This document shows positions 15,248 to 24,730 of a DNA stretch of 55,935 nt, one piece after another. The notes beneath the pieces were generated by a model, which was not told where the DNA came from, made no database searches, and saw only the letters and a program-made list of their open reading frames with translations. Source of the stretch: Planctomycetota bacterium (lineage in GTDB: Bacteria > Planctomycetota > E44-bin39); contig SOJX01000014.1 of assembly GCA_004376375.1 (NCBI GenBank), positions 1 through 55,935 of the forward strand. The letters are read 5' to 3'. Position 1 is the first letter of the stretch. Each line of letters starts with the position of its first letter. Position numbers and translations under genes: made by a program.

Positions 15248-15343
15248 GATTTCCCCCTCTATGCGAAAGCATGGATTCAGATTTTAGTCGAACCTGTAAA
15301 TGCCGGTCCCAGGCGAGTCCCCCTCTCCGTGGCCGACAGATGT

Positions 15344-15371
15344 ATGATAGCGGCTGCTATGCTTTCGTCAA
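15344..15371 (-). promoter_or_regulatory. Sigma-70-type promoter of the L,D-transpeptidase gene
   Basis: On the minus strand TTGACG (15366-15371), a 16-bp spacer and TATCAT (15344-15349), about 97 bases before the start codon. Confidence 0.55.
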
Positions 15372-15488
15372 GAGGGTTTTATAAAAAAACAGTCGTGAAG
15401 GTAAAAAACTCCGGAAGTTCACATTCTCTTCAGAAAAATGTCACCTAATCTTCACGAAACACTCCTATCCCCACTACATTGGCAGGTC

Positions 15489-17174
15489 TTACTTCTGTTT
15501 TACTTCGGTCCGGGCGCCATGTTTTTTAAGAAATTCGGCAATCTCGGCATAGTCATTCACCAGAGCAATATCGAGGGGAAGCAGCCCCCTGTCACCCTTC
15601 ATGTTTACATCAGCACCACTTTCCACGAAACACTCGACTAGCCCTCTCTGATTCTCCTCAACGGCATGATGTAAAACACTCCAGCCGTCCGAATTTTTTG
15701 CATTCACGTCAGCGCCCTTTGACAATAACAGCTTCGCCAGCTCCATGCGTACATTCCGGATCTCTTTAACTCTTTGCACGTATCTTTCCCAATCCTCGAT
15801 CATATCCTCACTTTCGCTTCTCTCTCTATCGATATAATCTTCGTCAACATCATCGTCTTCAAATCCAAGGACATAATGGAGCGGCGTTGCCCCGTTATTA
15901 TCACCCGCATTCACGTTTGCGCCACAGTCCAGCAGTAGTTCAACAACATCTAAGCCGCCGCTGCATACCGCAAGATGGAGCGGTGTTTTCCCGTTGTTGT
16001 CCTGAGCATCGATTACTGCACTGCTGTCAATAAGTACTTTGCTGGTTCCGAAATCACCGTTTCGACAGGAAACATGGAGCGGGGTTCGATCTCCGATTTC
16101 TTCATTATAATAGTCGATATCATACTCAGTTGCCTTCGCATTGACGTCGGCACCCGCCTCGATCAGCAGCTGCGCGAGTTTTTTGCGGGTTTCTTTTTCC
16201 ACTTTTATTAAACGGGCATGTTCAATTTCATCTTCTTTGCTTTCATAGGAGCTTTCGAACATCCTGTCGCGCTCAAACTGCCACTTATCTCTACTCTCAT
16301 GACTCGCCGCAACATGCAACGGCGTTTCGCCACCATCGGCAGCGGCGTTTACATCTGCGCCATTTTCAATCAGAAGTTTTACAGCTTCAACATCTCCAAC
16401 GCCTGTGGCAACATATAACGGGGCCACTCCATAATTGTTTTTCAGGTTAACATCTGCGCCTTTCTCGATGAGATACCTTATCAGATCCGGTTCAGCCCTG
16501 GGGAACGCATAAAGAAGCGGCGTATTCCCCTGCATAGTCTTCACATCAACGTCCACGCCTGCCAAGACCAAAACCTTTACGACATCCAGGTGCCCTCCTT
16601 CAGCCGCCAGGTGAAGGGCATTTATGTTGAACCTTCGATTAGGGAAGGTAAACCTCGCCGCGCCGTATTTCGGCTCGGCCTTATGTTCCAGGAGAACTCT
16701 CACGACATCCGCGTGGCCGAAACCCGAAGCAACGTGAAGCGGTGTAACGTAACTGGTTGACTCGTCATTAATATCAATAGAACGGCTGAAACCGGCATCG
16801 ACATTGCATCCTTTGCCGATAACGATTCTTGCCATATTCGGATAGCCATGTTCTGCAGCTTCATGAAGCAGGGTCCAGCCATACTGTACCCGATATTCCA
16901 TATCTTTTACAGCGCTGACATTATCCCAGTTGTCGATCAGAAGTTGGGCCGCGGTTTCACCGTCGGGGAAAATTCCAGTAAGCGCTGCCCTCCCTTTCTC
17001 GCCAATAGCAAAGAGGCCGTCAATTCCCTTTATGCAAACCTTAATATCCTGAGAGCCGGCCTTTGAAAGGTACCAGCGTATGCGTAACGGCGTCCACAGG
17101 GACATCCCGGTGATCAGGGCGGCGAACACAAGAACAACCGTAATTCCGAGTTTTAATGGGAAGGCTGTTTTCAT
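15489..17174 (-). CDS. Membrane-anchored ankyrin-repeat protein
   Basis: 561 aa. A single N-terminal hydrophobic helix (about 9-28) acts as an uncleaved anchor or signal. About 11 ankyrin repeats follow (consensus xGxTPLHxAxxxGxxxxVxxLLxxGADVNA). Two repeats carry long charged helical insertions (about 30 residues each, rich in Glu/Lys/Arg/Asp). Ankyrin arrays bind proteins; the partner is unknown, and the orientation places the array outside the cytoplasmic membrane if the helix is a simple type II anchor. No Shine-Dalgarno is evident before the ATG; a TAAAAT 5 bases upstream with TTGCAT 16 bases before it would give a nearly leaderless mRNA. Confidence 0.88.
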   Translation of the reverse strand: MKTAFPLKLGITVVLVFAALITGMSLWTPLRIRWYLSKAGSQDIKVCIKGIDGLFAIGEKGRAALTGIFPDGETAAQLLIDNWDNVSAVKDMEYRVQYGWTLLHEAAEHGYPNMARIVIGKGCNVDAGFSRSIDINDESTSYVTPLHVASGFGHADVVRVLLEHKAEPKYGAARFTFPNRRFNINALHLAAEGGHLDVVKVLVLAGVDVDVKTMQGNTPLLYAFPRAEPDLIRYLIEKGADVNLKNNYGVAPLYVATGVGDVEAVKLLIENGADVNAAADGGETPLHVAASHESRDKWQFERDRMFESSYESKEDEIEHARLIKVEKETRKKLAQLLIEAGADVNAKATEYDIDYYNEEIGDRTPLHVSCRNGDFGTSKVLIDSSAVIDAQDNNGKTPLHLAVCSGGLDVVELLLDCGANVNAGDNNGATPLHYVLGFEDDDVDEDYIDRERSESEDMIEDWERYVQRVKEIRNVRMELAKLLLSKGADVNAKNSDGWSVLHHAVEENQRGLVECFVESGADVNMKGDRGLLPLDIALVNDYAEIAEFLKKHGARTEVKQK

Positions 17175-17235
17175 AAGTTCATTTTATACCGGTTATAAAG
17201 AAATGCAACCGATCAGAGATGCAATCCGATGTCCC

Positions 17236-17268
17236 CAATAAAAGGAGGCGGATAATGCTATCCGCCTC
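17236..17268 (-). terminator. Intrinsic terminator of the OmpA-lipoprotein operon
   Basis: A 10-bp perfect stem (17245-17254 with 17259-17268) with a 4-nt loop is followed on the minus strand by CTTTTATTG. It lies about 30 bases after the stop of the OmpA-like gene at 17299. Confidence 0.85.
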
Positions 17269-17298
17269 TTGAATATCTGTTCAGGTTTAAACCAGGAC

Positions 17299-18051
17299 TT
17301 ACTTCGCGGCGACGAGCGAGATCTCGACGCGGCGTGACTTGCGGCGCGCGGCATCGCTGCTCGGGTTCATGCCGGATACCGTATTGGGCGGTGTGAATTC
17401 TCCAAACGATGCCAGAAAAACGCGGCTGTTTGGAATACCTTTCTCGACCAGAACCAGCATCACCGAATGCGCCCGCTTCGCGCCCAGAATCCAGTTCGTC
17501 CCATATTCCTTTATTGTCCGTCGTATCGGCTGGTTATCGGTATGACCGTCGACGCGGATGTAATAAGATTTAAATTCGGGTGAATTCAGAATCCTCGCGA
17601 CTTTCGCAATCGTTTCACGTCCTCTTTTTGAAAGTTGGTGACTGCCGGCGCCGAAAAGCACCTCACCGAGAATGCGAAGCTTGCCGCCGGAAACCGTTAT
17701 CTCTCCTTCGCCGGCCTCCGCGGGCGCGGCGACCACAAGGCCTGCGTCTCTTGCTCCCTGCATGATGCTCCGGTCGAGTTCGCTCAGTTTTTTTACAGTC
17801 TCCTGACTCGCTTCGGCGATCTGCTTGTAATAATTGAATTCGGCTTCAAGTCTGCGTTTTTCAGACTGCCAGGTTTCAACTTCGCGTTTTGCACGTATGA
17901 CGCTCGCATTAAGGCCCTGGTTGATTTCATATACTTTCTCGTACTTCTTTCCCAGCTCAATATAATCGATGACGGGTACGCACCCGGTCGTCCAGATCGC
18001 CAGGCAGAACAGACCGGCAATACTTAAAACCAGCACTCGGCTTGATTTCAT
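17299..18051 (-). CDS. OmpA-like peptidoglycan-binding lipoprotein with coiled coil (second copy)
   Basis: 250 aa. The signal peptide ends in a lipobox with C24 (IWTTGC). A helical coiled-coil segment (about 40-100) is followed by an OmpA C-terminal domain (about 120-247) with the diagnostic VDGHTDNQPIR and LGAKRAHSVMLVLVEKGI motifs that bind meso-diaminopimelate in peptidoglycan. The gene lies 42 bases after a paralogous gene of the same architecture and is the last in its operon. Role by family: tether between outer membrane and cell wall. No beta-barrel is present, so it is Pal/MotB-periplasmic-like rather than a porin. Confidence 0.9.
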   Translation of the reverse strand: MKSSRVLVLSIAGLFCLAIWTTGCVPVIDYIELGKKYEKVYEINQGLNASVIRAKREVETWQSEKRRLEAEFNYYKQIAEASQETVKKLSELDRSIMQGARDAGLVVAAPAEAGEGEITVSGGKLRILGEVLFGAGSHQLSKRGRETIAKVARILNSPEFKSYYIRVDGHTDNQPIRRTIKEYGTNWILGAKRAHSVMLVLVEKGIPNSRVFLASFGEFTPPNTVSGMNPSSDAARRKSRRVEISLVAAK

Positions 18052-18093
18052 GGGAGTCCCCTCTCGAGGTACAAGATGGACGATCTCGAGGCC

Positions 18094-18798
18094 CTACTTC
18101 GGCCCGCCGCCTTTTTTGGCTGCCTCACGGTTAAACTTCTTCTTGATAACCATGATCTCGACGCGGCGGTTCTTCGCGCTCTTCTCGCGTATATCGACCG
18201 GAACGGTTGGGCCGTGTCCGACAATGAACAGGCGCTTCTTGTCAACCCCCAGGTCGCGCAGGGCCCTCATCACGGCATGCGCCCTTTTGGCGGAAAGCCA
18301 CCAGTTGTCGATGTTGGCGCCAGCGGTGCTCCTGACCGGCGTCGCGTCCGTGTGTCCGTCGATGCGGACATAATAATCGTCGTATTCAGACGAATTGAGA
18401 ATCTCGTCGACAAGACGTTTGAGTGCAGCCTTCGCCGTGGGCTTGAGCGTGGACTGGCCCGTGTCGAACAGGATCGACTGGTCGAGCACGATCCCGCCGG
18501 TATCGCGGTTGAGCGCGATATCCTCAGGCAATTTGCCTGCAGCTTTCTTTTCATGAAAAATGCCGACCTGTGCGGTGCGTGCCTCGTATTCCGCGGCGGT
18601 TGCACGGTCCTCGGCCGCCTTCAGGCTGGCTTCGACGTCCTTCAATTTGCCCGAAAGCAGGCTATTGGCCTCCCTGAGGCGATTCTGCTCTTCGATGGCG
18701 GCGTCGTAGTCGGTGCGCCGCACCATCAGGTTGCTGCAGCCAACTAAAACGACCGTCACCATGACGGTCGTAAAAGCACACATAAAACGATAAGCCAT
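18094..18798 (-). CDS. OmpA-like peptidoglycan-binding lipoprotein with coiled coil (first copy)
   Basis: 234 aa from the ATG at 18798 (GAGAGGGAGC upstream; longer in-frame starts would lack a signal peptide). The lipobox LVGC gives C21. The coiled coil (about 32-75) starts 'DYDAAIEEQNRLREAN', and the OmpA C-terminal domain spans about 100-222 with DGHTDATPVR and LSAKRAHAVMRALRDLGV. Same design as the next gene but clearly diverged. It follows the HTH-TM gene by 29 bases on the same strand, so the three probably form one operon. Confidence 0.9.
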   Translation of the reverse strand: MAYRFMCAFTTVMVTVVLVGCSNLMVRRTDYDAAIEEQNRLREANSLLSGKLKDVEASLKAAEDRATAAEYEARTAQVGIFHEKKAAGKLPEDIALNRDTGGIVLDQSILFDTGQSTLKPTAKAALKRLVDEILNSSEYDDYYVRIDGHTDATPVRSTAGANIDNWWLSAKRAHAVMRALRDLGVDKKRLFIVGHGPTVPVDIREKSAKNRRVEIMVIKKKFNREAAKKGGGPK

Positions 18799-18827
18799 TG
18801 CTCCCTCTCGCGACCGGCGCAAAACTT

Positions 18828-19601
18828 TTAATTGCCGAACCAGGAGTGGATCATATCCACCATATTGCGGAACTTGAACGCCATGTCGTAAATCCACTTG
18901 GGTTCAACGCCGCGAACCAAGTTCCAGATAATTGCGCCCGGCCAGATCATGATTATGGATGTTAGGAACAGAAAAACCGTGGAAACGGGATGTCCCCGTT
19001 TCTTTTTTATCGTCATCGCGCGAAGCCGCGCGGAGCGGGATATCCGCCCGCTGCCTGTAAGAGCTCCCGCCGCAAACTCATCCGGCTCCTCGACGAGATC
19101 GAATGTCGCAGGCGCCTCACCGGCAGTCGGGGGCTCGGTGTCGATAATTGTCGCGGCGGCGTCAGTATCGCCATCGATTTCCACTTCCGCGAGGTCGGGT
19201 ATCTCGATCGGCTCCTCGTCGGCGAGCACGAAATCGGTCGCGCCTTCCTCAAAGGTGGGGATATCGACGGTCGGCACGTCGGAGTCGTCCGTGGTCAGAG
19301 GCGAGACTTCTTCCGTCTCGAACACGTCGATGTTGACGACGGTGTCCTTGTCCGCAGACTCGTCGACGATAAGGTCGGCCTCCTCGCCCGGGACTCGGAT
19401 TTCGTGGTCCGAGTCGGTAAGGATGATCGTCGGCTCGGTCTCGCGATTTTTCTTGAGGTTAAGCACGTCATCCCTGCGGAACTTGATCTCGTCGCCGTCC
19501 CTGAAGCCCCGCAGTTCCCCTTGAGAAATAAGGCGCTTGAGCTCCTCCTCGTCGATCTGGAGCTCCTGCATCACCTCTTCAAAAGTGTAGAACTCAGCCA
19601 T
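18828..19601 (-). CDS. Excisionase-type HTH protein with acidic linker and C-terminal membrane segment
   Basis: 257 aa. Residues 1-52 match a MerR/excisionase-type helix-turn-helix (YTFEEVMQELQIDEEELKRLISQGELRGFRDGDEIKFRRDDV as a pattern). Residues 55-185 are a long Asp/Glu-rich low-complexity linker. A basic patch (SARLRAMTIKKKRG) leads into one hydrophobic segment (about 205-230) and a short tail. Membrane-bound DNA-binding proteins of this kind can be transcription regulators or adaptors; many such HTH modules instead mediate protein contacts. First gene of the OmpA-lipoprotein operon, so a role in envelope organisation is a fair inference. Confidence 0.75.
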   Translation of the reverse strand: MAEFYTFEEVMQELQIDEEELKRLISQGELRGFRDGDEIKFRRDDVLNLKKNRETEPTIILTDSDHEIRVPGEEADLIVDESADKDTVVNIDVFETEEVSPLTTDDSDVPTVDIPTFEEGATDFVLADEEPIEIPDLAEVEIDGDTDAAATIIDTEPPTAGEAPATFDLVEEPDEFAAGALTGSGRISRSARLRAMTIKKKRGHPVSTVFLFLTSIIMIWPGAIIWNLVRGVEPKWIYDMAFKFRNMVDMIHSWFGN

Positions 19602-19686
19602 TATGAGTCCTTTCTTCGGCTATGCGTAATATGAAGCGCGGCGTCGCCGCACGCTGTTCTGTTGACCGTTCCCCGTCTAACGCCTG

Positions 19687-20073
19687 CTATTTACGCTTCT
19701 TTCTGGAATCTTCCGTGGGCGCCCATTTCCTCTTGGTCGCGTCCTTGATCTTCTTGTAGGAAGGATCCTGCTTCCCCGCCTCCCATTCGTCAAGGTACAG
19801 GTCGTATTTGACAGTCCTGGCGCTCTTCAACTGAATGCCGCGCCTGTCAAGCCCGTAGACCAGGAGCGTACGCTCTTTCGTATCCAGGATATACAAAACA
19901 TCTGAATTTGCGGCCGCGTCGGCACCGGTGACCATTATGAAACCGGAATCAGCACCGCCGAAACCGCCCGCATGCGCCGGCTGAACAGCCGCTTCCCTGT
20001 TCAGACTGAAAATGACGCCGACAAGCAGCACGATTACGACGCACAGCAGTCCAATAATCATCTTGTTGGTCAT
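19687..20073 (-). CDS. Hypothetical signal-anchored protein
   Basis: 128 aa from the ATG at 20073 (GGAGAGGGTATTAAT upstream). The N-terminal helix (about 6-24) is a membrane anchor. The middle carries 'DVLYILDTKERTLLVYGLDRRG', a beta-hairpin-like pattern reminiscent of one propeller blade, and the C-terminus is basic. I recognise a recurring small-protein type but not a named family. Promoter at 20167-20194. Confidence 0.65.
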   Translation of the reverse strand: MTNKMIIGLLCVVIVLLVGVIFSLNREAAVQPAHAGGFGGADSGFIMVTGADAAANSDVLYILDTKERTLLVYGLDRRGIQLKSARTVKYDLYLDEWEAGKQDPSYKKIKDATKRKWAPTEDSRKKRK

Positions 20074-20166
20074 ATTAATACCCTCTCCGTTCCGGTAACC
20101 GGCTCCCAACACAAATTCTACTGCCGCGGCGCCGGTCCGGATGTTTCGGCATTTAGTCCGGCAAGC

Positions 20167-20194
20167 ATTATAGCATGGGTATGGCCGCGTGCAA
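20167..20194 (-). promoter_or_regulatory. Sigma-70-type promoter
   Basis: On the minus strand TTGCAC (20189-20194), a 16-bp spacer and TATAAT (20167-20172), upstream of the gene starting at 20073. Confidence 0.65.
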
Positions 20195-20389
20195 CCGAAA
20201 TCTTGCGGAAATTTGAGCCGGAAAACTGCAAATAATTACCTGCGCATCACTGTAACACATGTAGGTTTGCAGGGTTACAGGTTTGCAGGTTTGTAGGTTT
20301 GTAAGCTCTGCACGCGCAGCAAGCTGCGCGGCTAAACTAAATACTTGTTTTTCTTGACTCTCGACTCTTGACGTTCGACGTTCGACGCT
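20195..20389. repeat. Intergenic cluster: octamer tract, palindrome fragment, heptamer tract
   Basis: 20261-20305 is a tract of GTAGGTTT-like octamers. 20311-20340 is a fragment of the palindromic element in the opposite orientation (GCGCAGCAAGCTGCGCGGCTAAA). 20354-20388 is five heptamers (TTGACTC, TCGACTC, TTGACGT, TCGACGT, TCGACGC) that abut the stop codon of the CNNM gene. No gene is visible; three repeat types are stacked in less than 130 bases. Confidence 0.8.
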
Positions 20390-21379
20390 TTACCACTCCC
20401 TGAGCTCGCCGACGATTTCTTCGACAAGGTCTTTTATCGTAAAAATGCCAATGGCCCGGCCCTGAGGGTTTGTAACTATCCCCAGCGGTTTGCGCGCCGC
20501 CCGCATCTCCAGGAGTACCTCGTCAACCGGGTCCTTCGCTTTTACCACCTTCGGCTGGCGCAGGTGCAGATCGACCGAAAAAGGCTTTTCGGAATAGAGG
20601 ACGTCAAGCGCGTTTACTACGCCGACAATATTATCTCTTCGTCCTTCAAAAACCGGATATCTTGTAAAGCGCGTTACCGCGATTATCCCTTTGAATTCCT
20701 CCAGTTTAATCCCTCGGGGAATGGTAACGGCCTCGGCAAGCGGTATCATGACATCGCCCACGTTTCGCTCCTCGAGGCCGAGAATGTTTCGCGCAATCCG
20801 GTCCTGCTCCAGGCTTATCGCGCCCGCCTCGTGGCCTTCATGAAGGTGCGCCTCCATGGCCCCGTGTGAAAGAATTTCCACGCTTTGAGCGCGCTTAGAG
20901 CTGACAAAAAACCGTATCAGCCACGAAACGCCGTAACATGCGAGATTGACAGGCAGGAACAGATAATGGAAAAACATTATCGGCAGCGAAATTCTCCGGG
21001 TAAGGTTGTTCGCGCGCAGGCGGAAAATATTCTTCGGAACCATTTCGCCGAATATCAGAATGACTGGCGACATTATCAGAGTATTCAGAAGCGCGAGGTA
21101 AAAAGTTCCCTCCAGGCCGGGGATGTACCGTTCGAGCAGTTTCATGGCAAAGACGGAAGCTGCGAAGTTCGACAGGTTCGTGCCGACCAGTACGGTACCG
21201 AGCAGAACGCTCGGCCTTCTGAGCAGCTGCTGGATCATGAGGGCATCGCCATCCCCGACGGCCACCGAGACCGCAAGCCGTACACGCGACAGCACGTAGA
21301 ATCCGGTTTCCGCTCCGGAAAAGAAAGCGCTGAAGAAAAGCCAGCCGAGCAGCCCGATAAACAGGACAAGTTCACTCAT
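20390..21379 (-). CDS. CNNM/CBS-domain membrane protein (HlyC/CorC-like)
   Basis: 329 aa. The N-terminal DUF21/CNNM transmembrane domain (about 1-170) has FSGAETGFYVLSRVR and GEMVPKNIF. Two CBS motifs follow (about 200-325), ending FTIKDLVEEIVGEL. Family role: divalent cation (Mg2+/Co2+) efflux or transport controlled by nucleotide binding to CBS. It lacks the C-terminal CorC_HlyC domain of its neighbour. The ATG overlaps the stop of the upstream paralogue by 4 bases, so the two are probably co-translated and may form a hetero-oligomer. Confidence 0.88.
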   Translation of the reverse strand: MSELVLFIGLLGWLFFSAFFSGAETGFYVLSRVRLAVSVAVGDGDALMIQQLLRRPSVLLGTVLVGTNLSNFAASVFAMKLLERYIPGLEGTFYLALLNTLIMSPVILIFGEMVPKNIFRLRANNLTRRISLPIMFFHYLFLPVNLACYGVSWLIRFFVSSKRAQSVEILSHGAMEAHLHEGHEAGAISLEQDRIARNILGLEERNVGDVMIPLAEAVTIPRGIKLEEFKGIIAVTRFTRYPVFEGRRDNIVGVVNALDVLYSEKPFSVDLHLRQPKVVKAKDPVDEVLLEMRAARKPLGIVTNPQGRAIGIFTIKDLVEEIVGELREW

Positions 21380-22659
21380 GACTCGTCCTCCGTTTCCGGC
21401 CGGTCCAGTTCCGCACCGGGGTGCGGCCTAACTTCGACAACACGAACCCGGTTAGCCGCCATTCGCCTGACGATAAAAGTGAAATGCCTGTCCTTCACTT
21501 CCGTTCCTATCGACGGGACATCTCCATGGAGGGCAATGACGCATCCCGCAACGGTGTCGCCCTTTTCATCGGTCCGCTCGAGTTCGAAGCGCTCGAGGAA
21601 TTCGCGCAGGTTCATCGCGCCGGAAACAAGGTAGCTGCCGTCGTCAAGTTTCAGGAACATGCGCCCCACGCGGTCGTGCTCGTCCTCGATCTCGCCGACA
21701 ATCGTCTCGAGCGCATCTTCTATGGTTACCAGTCCGATGACTCCGCCATATTCATCAACGACAACGGCCATCGCCCGCCTGTGGCGCCTGAACTCCCGCA
21801 GGAGCTGCTCAACCGCAGCGCCTTCCGGCATGAAGAAAGGCGGTTGAATAAGTTCCCTGATGTCGCGGTCACGGTGAATGAAAGTATCCTTTCCATCGAT
21901 AAAGCCGAGCAGGTTGTCACGGGAGCGCTCACAAACCGGCAGGCGGGTATGGTTGCTGGAGCGGAACAGCTCTTTGAGCGCTTCCCGTCCATCCAGAACG
22001 TCGAAAAAAACGACGTCAGTTCTGGGGATCATTATTTCCCTGACCCTGATCGACCGGAGCGCGGGAACCTCCGCGAGCATCAGGCCGGATTTTTCGCCAA
22101 GTATCCCCGCCGCCTGCCCCGCCTCGGCCAGGGCTTCGATATCACGGGGCCCCAGCTCCTCGTCCCGTTTCCCGCGGGTCAAAAGCGCAACGAAAAAACG
22201 CGTTACGTACTCGAAAAAGACGCGCACCGGCCCGAGCACGCGAAAGAACCCCAGCATGATGGGCGAGCACCATTTCGCAAAAAAGACCGGACTCGAAATC
22301 GCAAGATTTTTTGGTGTGACTTCTCCAATTAATATCAATGCAAGAAGCGCACCCAGCTCGACCGCGACAAACGAACTCCTGGAGCCCGTAGCATGTGCAA
22401 CCTGGGCGGCGGCGATAAGCGAAAGGCTTGCATAGAAAATATTCACCACCATATTGCCCAGAAGCAGCGTTACAAGGAGCGCGTGCTGGTCGGAAAGGAG
22501 GCTGCGGACGTTGACGCCCAGGAAACCGCCGCTCTGGTCGAGCGTCCGCTTCTGGTGGGGGGTAAGAGAGAAAAGCGCGGTCTCGCTGCCGGAGAAAAAA
22601 CCGCTCACAAGGAGCAGCGCCCCCATAAGGATAAAACATAATACTGCCAGCTCGGTCAT
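21376..22659 (-). CDS. CNNM/CBS/CorC_HlyC-domain membrane protein
   Basis: 427 aa. CNNM domain (about 1-190; [27 protein letters not shown]), a CBS pair (about 205-325; [43 protein letters not shown]) and the C-terminal CorC_HlyC transporter-associated domain (about 340-415). Same putative cation transport role as the next gene. It begins 4 bases after the recG stop. Confidence 0.9.
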   Translation of the reverse strand: MTELAVLCFILMGALLLVSGFFSGSETALFSLTPHQKRTLDQSGGFLGVNVRSLLSDQHALLVTLLLGNMVVNIFYASLSLIAAAQVAHATGSRSSFVAVELGALLALILIGEVTPKNLAISSPVFFAKWCSPIMLGFFRVLGPVRVFFEYVTRFFVALLTRGKRDEELGPRDIEALAEAGQAAGILGEKSGLMLAEVPALRSIRVREIMIPRTDVVFFDVLDGREALKELFRSSNHTRLPVCERSRDNLLGFIDGKDTFIHRDRDIRELIQPPFFMPEGAAVEQLLREFRRHRRAMAVVVDEYGGVIGLVTIEDALETIVGEIEDEHDRVGRMFLKLDDGSYLVSGAMNLREFLERFELERTDEKGDTVAGCVIALHGDVPSIGTEVKDRHFTFIVRRMAANRVRVVEVRPHPGAELDRPETEDES

Positions 22660-22663
22660 CGTC

Positions 22664-24730
22664 CTACCCGACGTCCATCAGTTCCAGACGTTTCCTGTAC
22701 TGCGTTTCCATTACTGTTTTGAGTTTCGTATTCTCAGGTTTCGACAGATCCGCGTCCTCGTCTATTATCTTGAACGCCCTGTCGCGCGCAGCGCGAAGAA
22801 GCGGGTAATCCACGACAAGGTCGGCGACCGCCAGTTCGGGGAGGCCGTGCTGGCTCGTGCCGAAGAACTCGCCCGGCCCACGGATCTTCAAATCTTCTTC
22901 CGCGATTTTGAACCCGTCGGTCGTGCGCTCCATCGCGGACAGCCGCCGTCCGGCGTCCCGGGAGCGGGTGTCGCTGAAAAGAAAACAGTACGACTGCTGC
23001 GCTCCGCGCCCGACCCGGCCCCGAAGCTGGTGCAGCTGCGCAAGCCCGAACCTTTCCGAATGCATCACGACCATCACGGCGGCGTTGGACACGTCGACTC
23101 CGACTTCAATCAGTTGAGTCGCGACCAGGAGGCCGTACTCTCCGTCGCGGAACGCCTGCATTACCGTTTCCTTCTCCGATTTTTTCATCCTCCCGTGCAG
23201 AAGCGCCATCGGCACGTCCGGCAGAACCTTTTCGGAAAGGTATTCGAAGGACTCCTCGGCGCCCTGAAGGCCGAGTTTCTCCGAATCGGAAATCACGGGG
23301 TAGACAACGTACCCCTGCTTTCCTTCCTCAATCTGGCCGCGGATAAATTCCCACGCGTCGCCGTTTTTTGCGGGCGGTATCCAACTGGTCTCAACGGGCC
23401 GCCTGCCAGGCGGCATCCCCCTTATCGTGGACACGTCCAGGTCGCCGTAAACCGTAAGCGCGAGAGTACGCGGGATAGGGGTCGCGGTCATGACGAGAAC
23501 GTTCGGTACCGTCGTCTTGTCTGTAAGCGCTTTGCGCTGCATTACGCCGAACTTGTGCTGCTCATCCACCACGACAAGTCCCAGTTTCCTGAACTGGACG
23601 TCGCTTTGAATTATTGCATGTGTACCGATTACAATATCAACCTTGCCCGTTTCAATGCCGGCAAGTTTTTCCTCGCGGTTCTTTTTCGTATCACCGCCGG
23701 CGAGGTGAACGATACTGACCTTGGCGTCCGCGAGGATGCTTGAAAAGGTCTGGAAGTGCTGTTCGGCGAGGATTTCGGTCGGCGCCATAATCGCCGCCTG
23801 GTGCTCGTTGCCCACCGCGACGAGCATCGCATACGCCGCGACCAGCGTCTTTCCGCTTCCGACGTCGCCCTGGAGCAATCTGTTCATCGGGTAAGGGGAG
23901 CGGAGGTCGGCAACGATTTCCTTCAGCACGTCATCCTGGAATTCGGTCAGTGTAAACGGGAAAAGCTCTCGGATGCGGGCATCGAGCTTCGGCCAGAGTT
24001 TAAAGACCGGTCCGGTCTTCTTACGCAACCGGCGGCGGCGGACGGCAAGCGCAAGCTCCATGAAAAAGAATTCGTCGAACTTGAAACGCCTGAGCGCGCG
24101 GTCTTTCTCTTCCGCGGTTTCGGGAAAATGTATCTGGCGTATCGCCTCACCAATCGCGGGCAGCCGGTTCTCGGCCAGAAACGCGTCCGTGTAGAATTCT
24201 TCGAGCTCGTCGGCAAACTTATCGAGGCAGTTGCGCATGACTTTTCGCAGCCATTTCTGATTCAGCTTTCCCGTAAGCGGATAGTATGGAACAATTCGCC
24301 CCAGCTCGAGCGCTTCGGAATCCTCCTCTATCAAAGCATATTCGGGCGACTTGAGCTCCAAGGCATGGTCAGGGCCTTCCACCTTACCGGCAAGCAGAAC
24401 ATCCGTTCCAATTGTAAGCTTGTCCGCGACCCAGGGCTGGTTGAAAAACGTCGCCTTGATGATGCTCGTGCCGTCGTCGATCATGACTTTGAAAACCGGC
24501 ATCCTTCTGCCGTAACGCATCCTTGCGTCCGTCACCTTCCCGCGCACGACAGCCATTTCGCCGTATACCACTTCGTCTATCGGCGTCACGTCGGAGCGGT
24601 CGAGGTACTTGCGGGGAAAATGGTAGAGCAGATCGAGCACGGTCTGAACGCCGAGGGCTACAAGGTCTTTGCACCGCTTGGGGCCCACGCCCTTGACATA
24701 CTGGACTGAGGTGGTTTCTATCGAGCTCAT
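22664..24730 (-). CDS. recG: ATP-dependent DNA helicase RecG
   Basis: 688 aa, normal length. The wedge/OB domain (about 1-200) recognises branched DNA; helicase domain 1 has Walker A GDVGSGKT (288-295) and the RecG-type DEQH box (389-392, DEQHKFGVMQRKAL). Helicase domain 2 contains HQLRGRVGRG. It remodels stalled forks and Holliday junctions. The start overlaps the upstream DUF1858 gene (ATGA), so both are translated from one message. Operon order: DUF1858, recG, CNNM, CNNM. Confidence 0.97.
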   Translation of the reverse strand: MSSIETTSVQYVKGVGPKRCKDLVALGVQTVLDLLYHFPRKYLDRSDVTPIDEVVYGEMAVVRGKVTDARMRYGRRMPVFKVMIDDGTSIIKATFFNQPWVADKLTIGTDVLLAGKVEGPDHALELKSPEYALIEEDSEALELGRIVPYYPLTGKLNQKWLRKVMRNCLDKFADELEEFYTDAFLAENRLPAIGEAIRQIHFPETAEEKDRALRRFKFDEFFFMELALAVRRRRLRKKTGPVFKLWPKLDARIRELFPFTLTEFQDDVLKEIVADLRSPYPMNRLLQGDVGSGKTLVAAYAMLVAVGNEHQAAIMAPTEILAEQHFQTFSSILADAKVSIVHLAGGDTKKNREEKLAGIETGKVDIVIGTHAIIQSDVQFRKLGLVVVDEQHKFGVMQRKALTDKTTVPNVLVMTATPIPRTLALTVYGDLDVSTIRGMPPGRRPVETSWIPPAKNGDAWEFIRGQIEEGKQGYVVYPVISDSEKLGLQGAEESFEYLSEKVLPDVPMALLHGRMKKSEKETVMQAFRDGEYGLLVATQLIEVGVDVSNAAVMVVMHSERFGLAQLHQLRGRVGRGAQQSYCFLFSDTRSRDAGRRLSAMERTTDGFKIAEEDLKIRGPGEFFGTSQHGLPELAVADLVVDYPLLRAARDRAFKIIDEDADLSKPENTKLKTVMETQYRKRLELMDVG

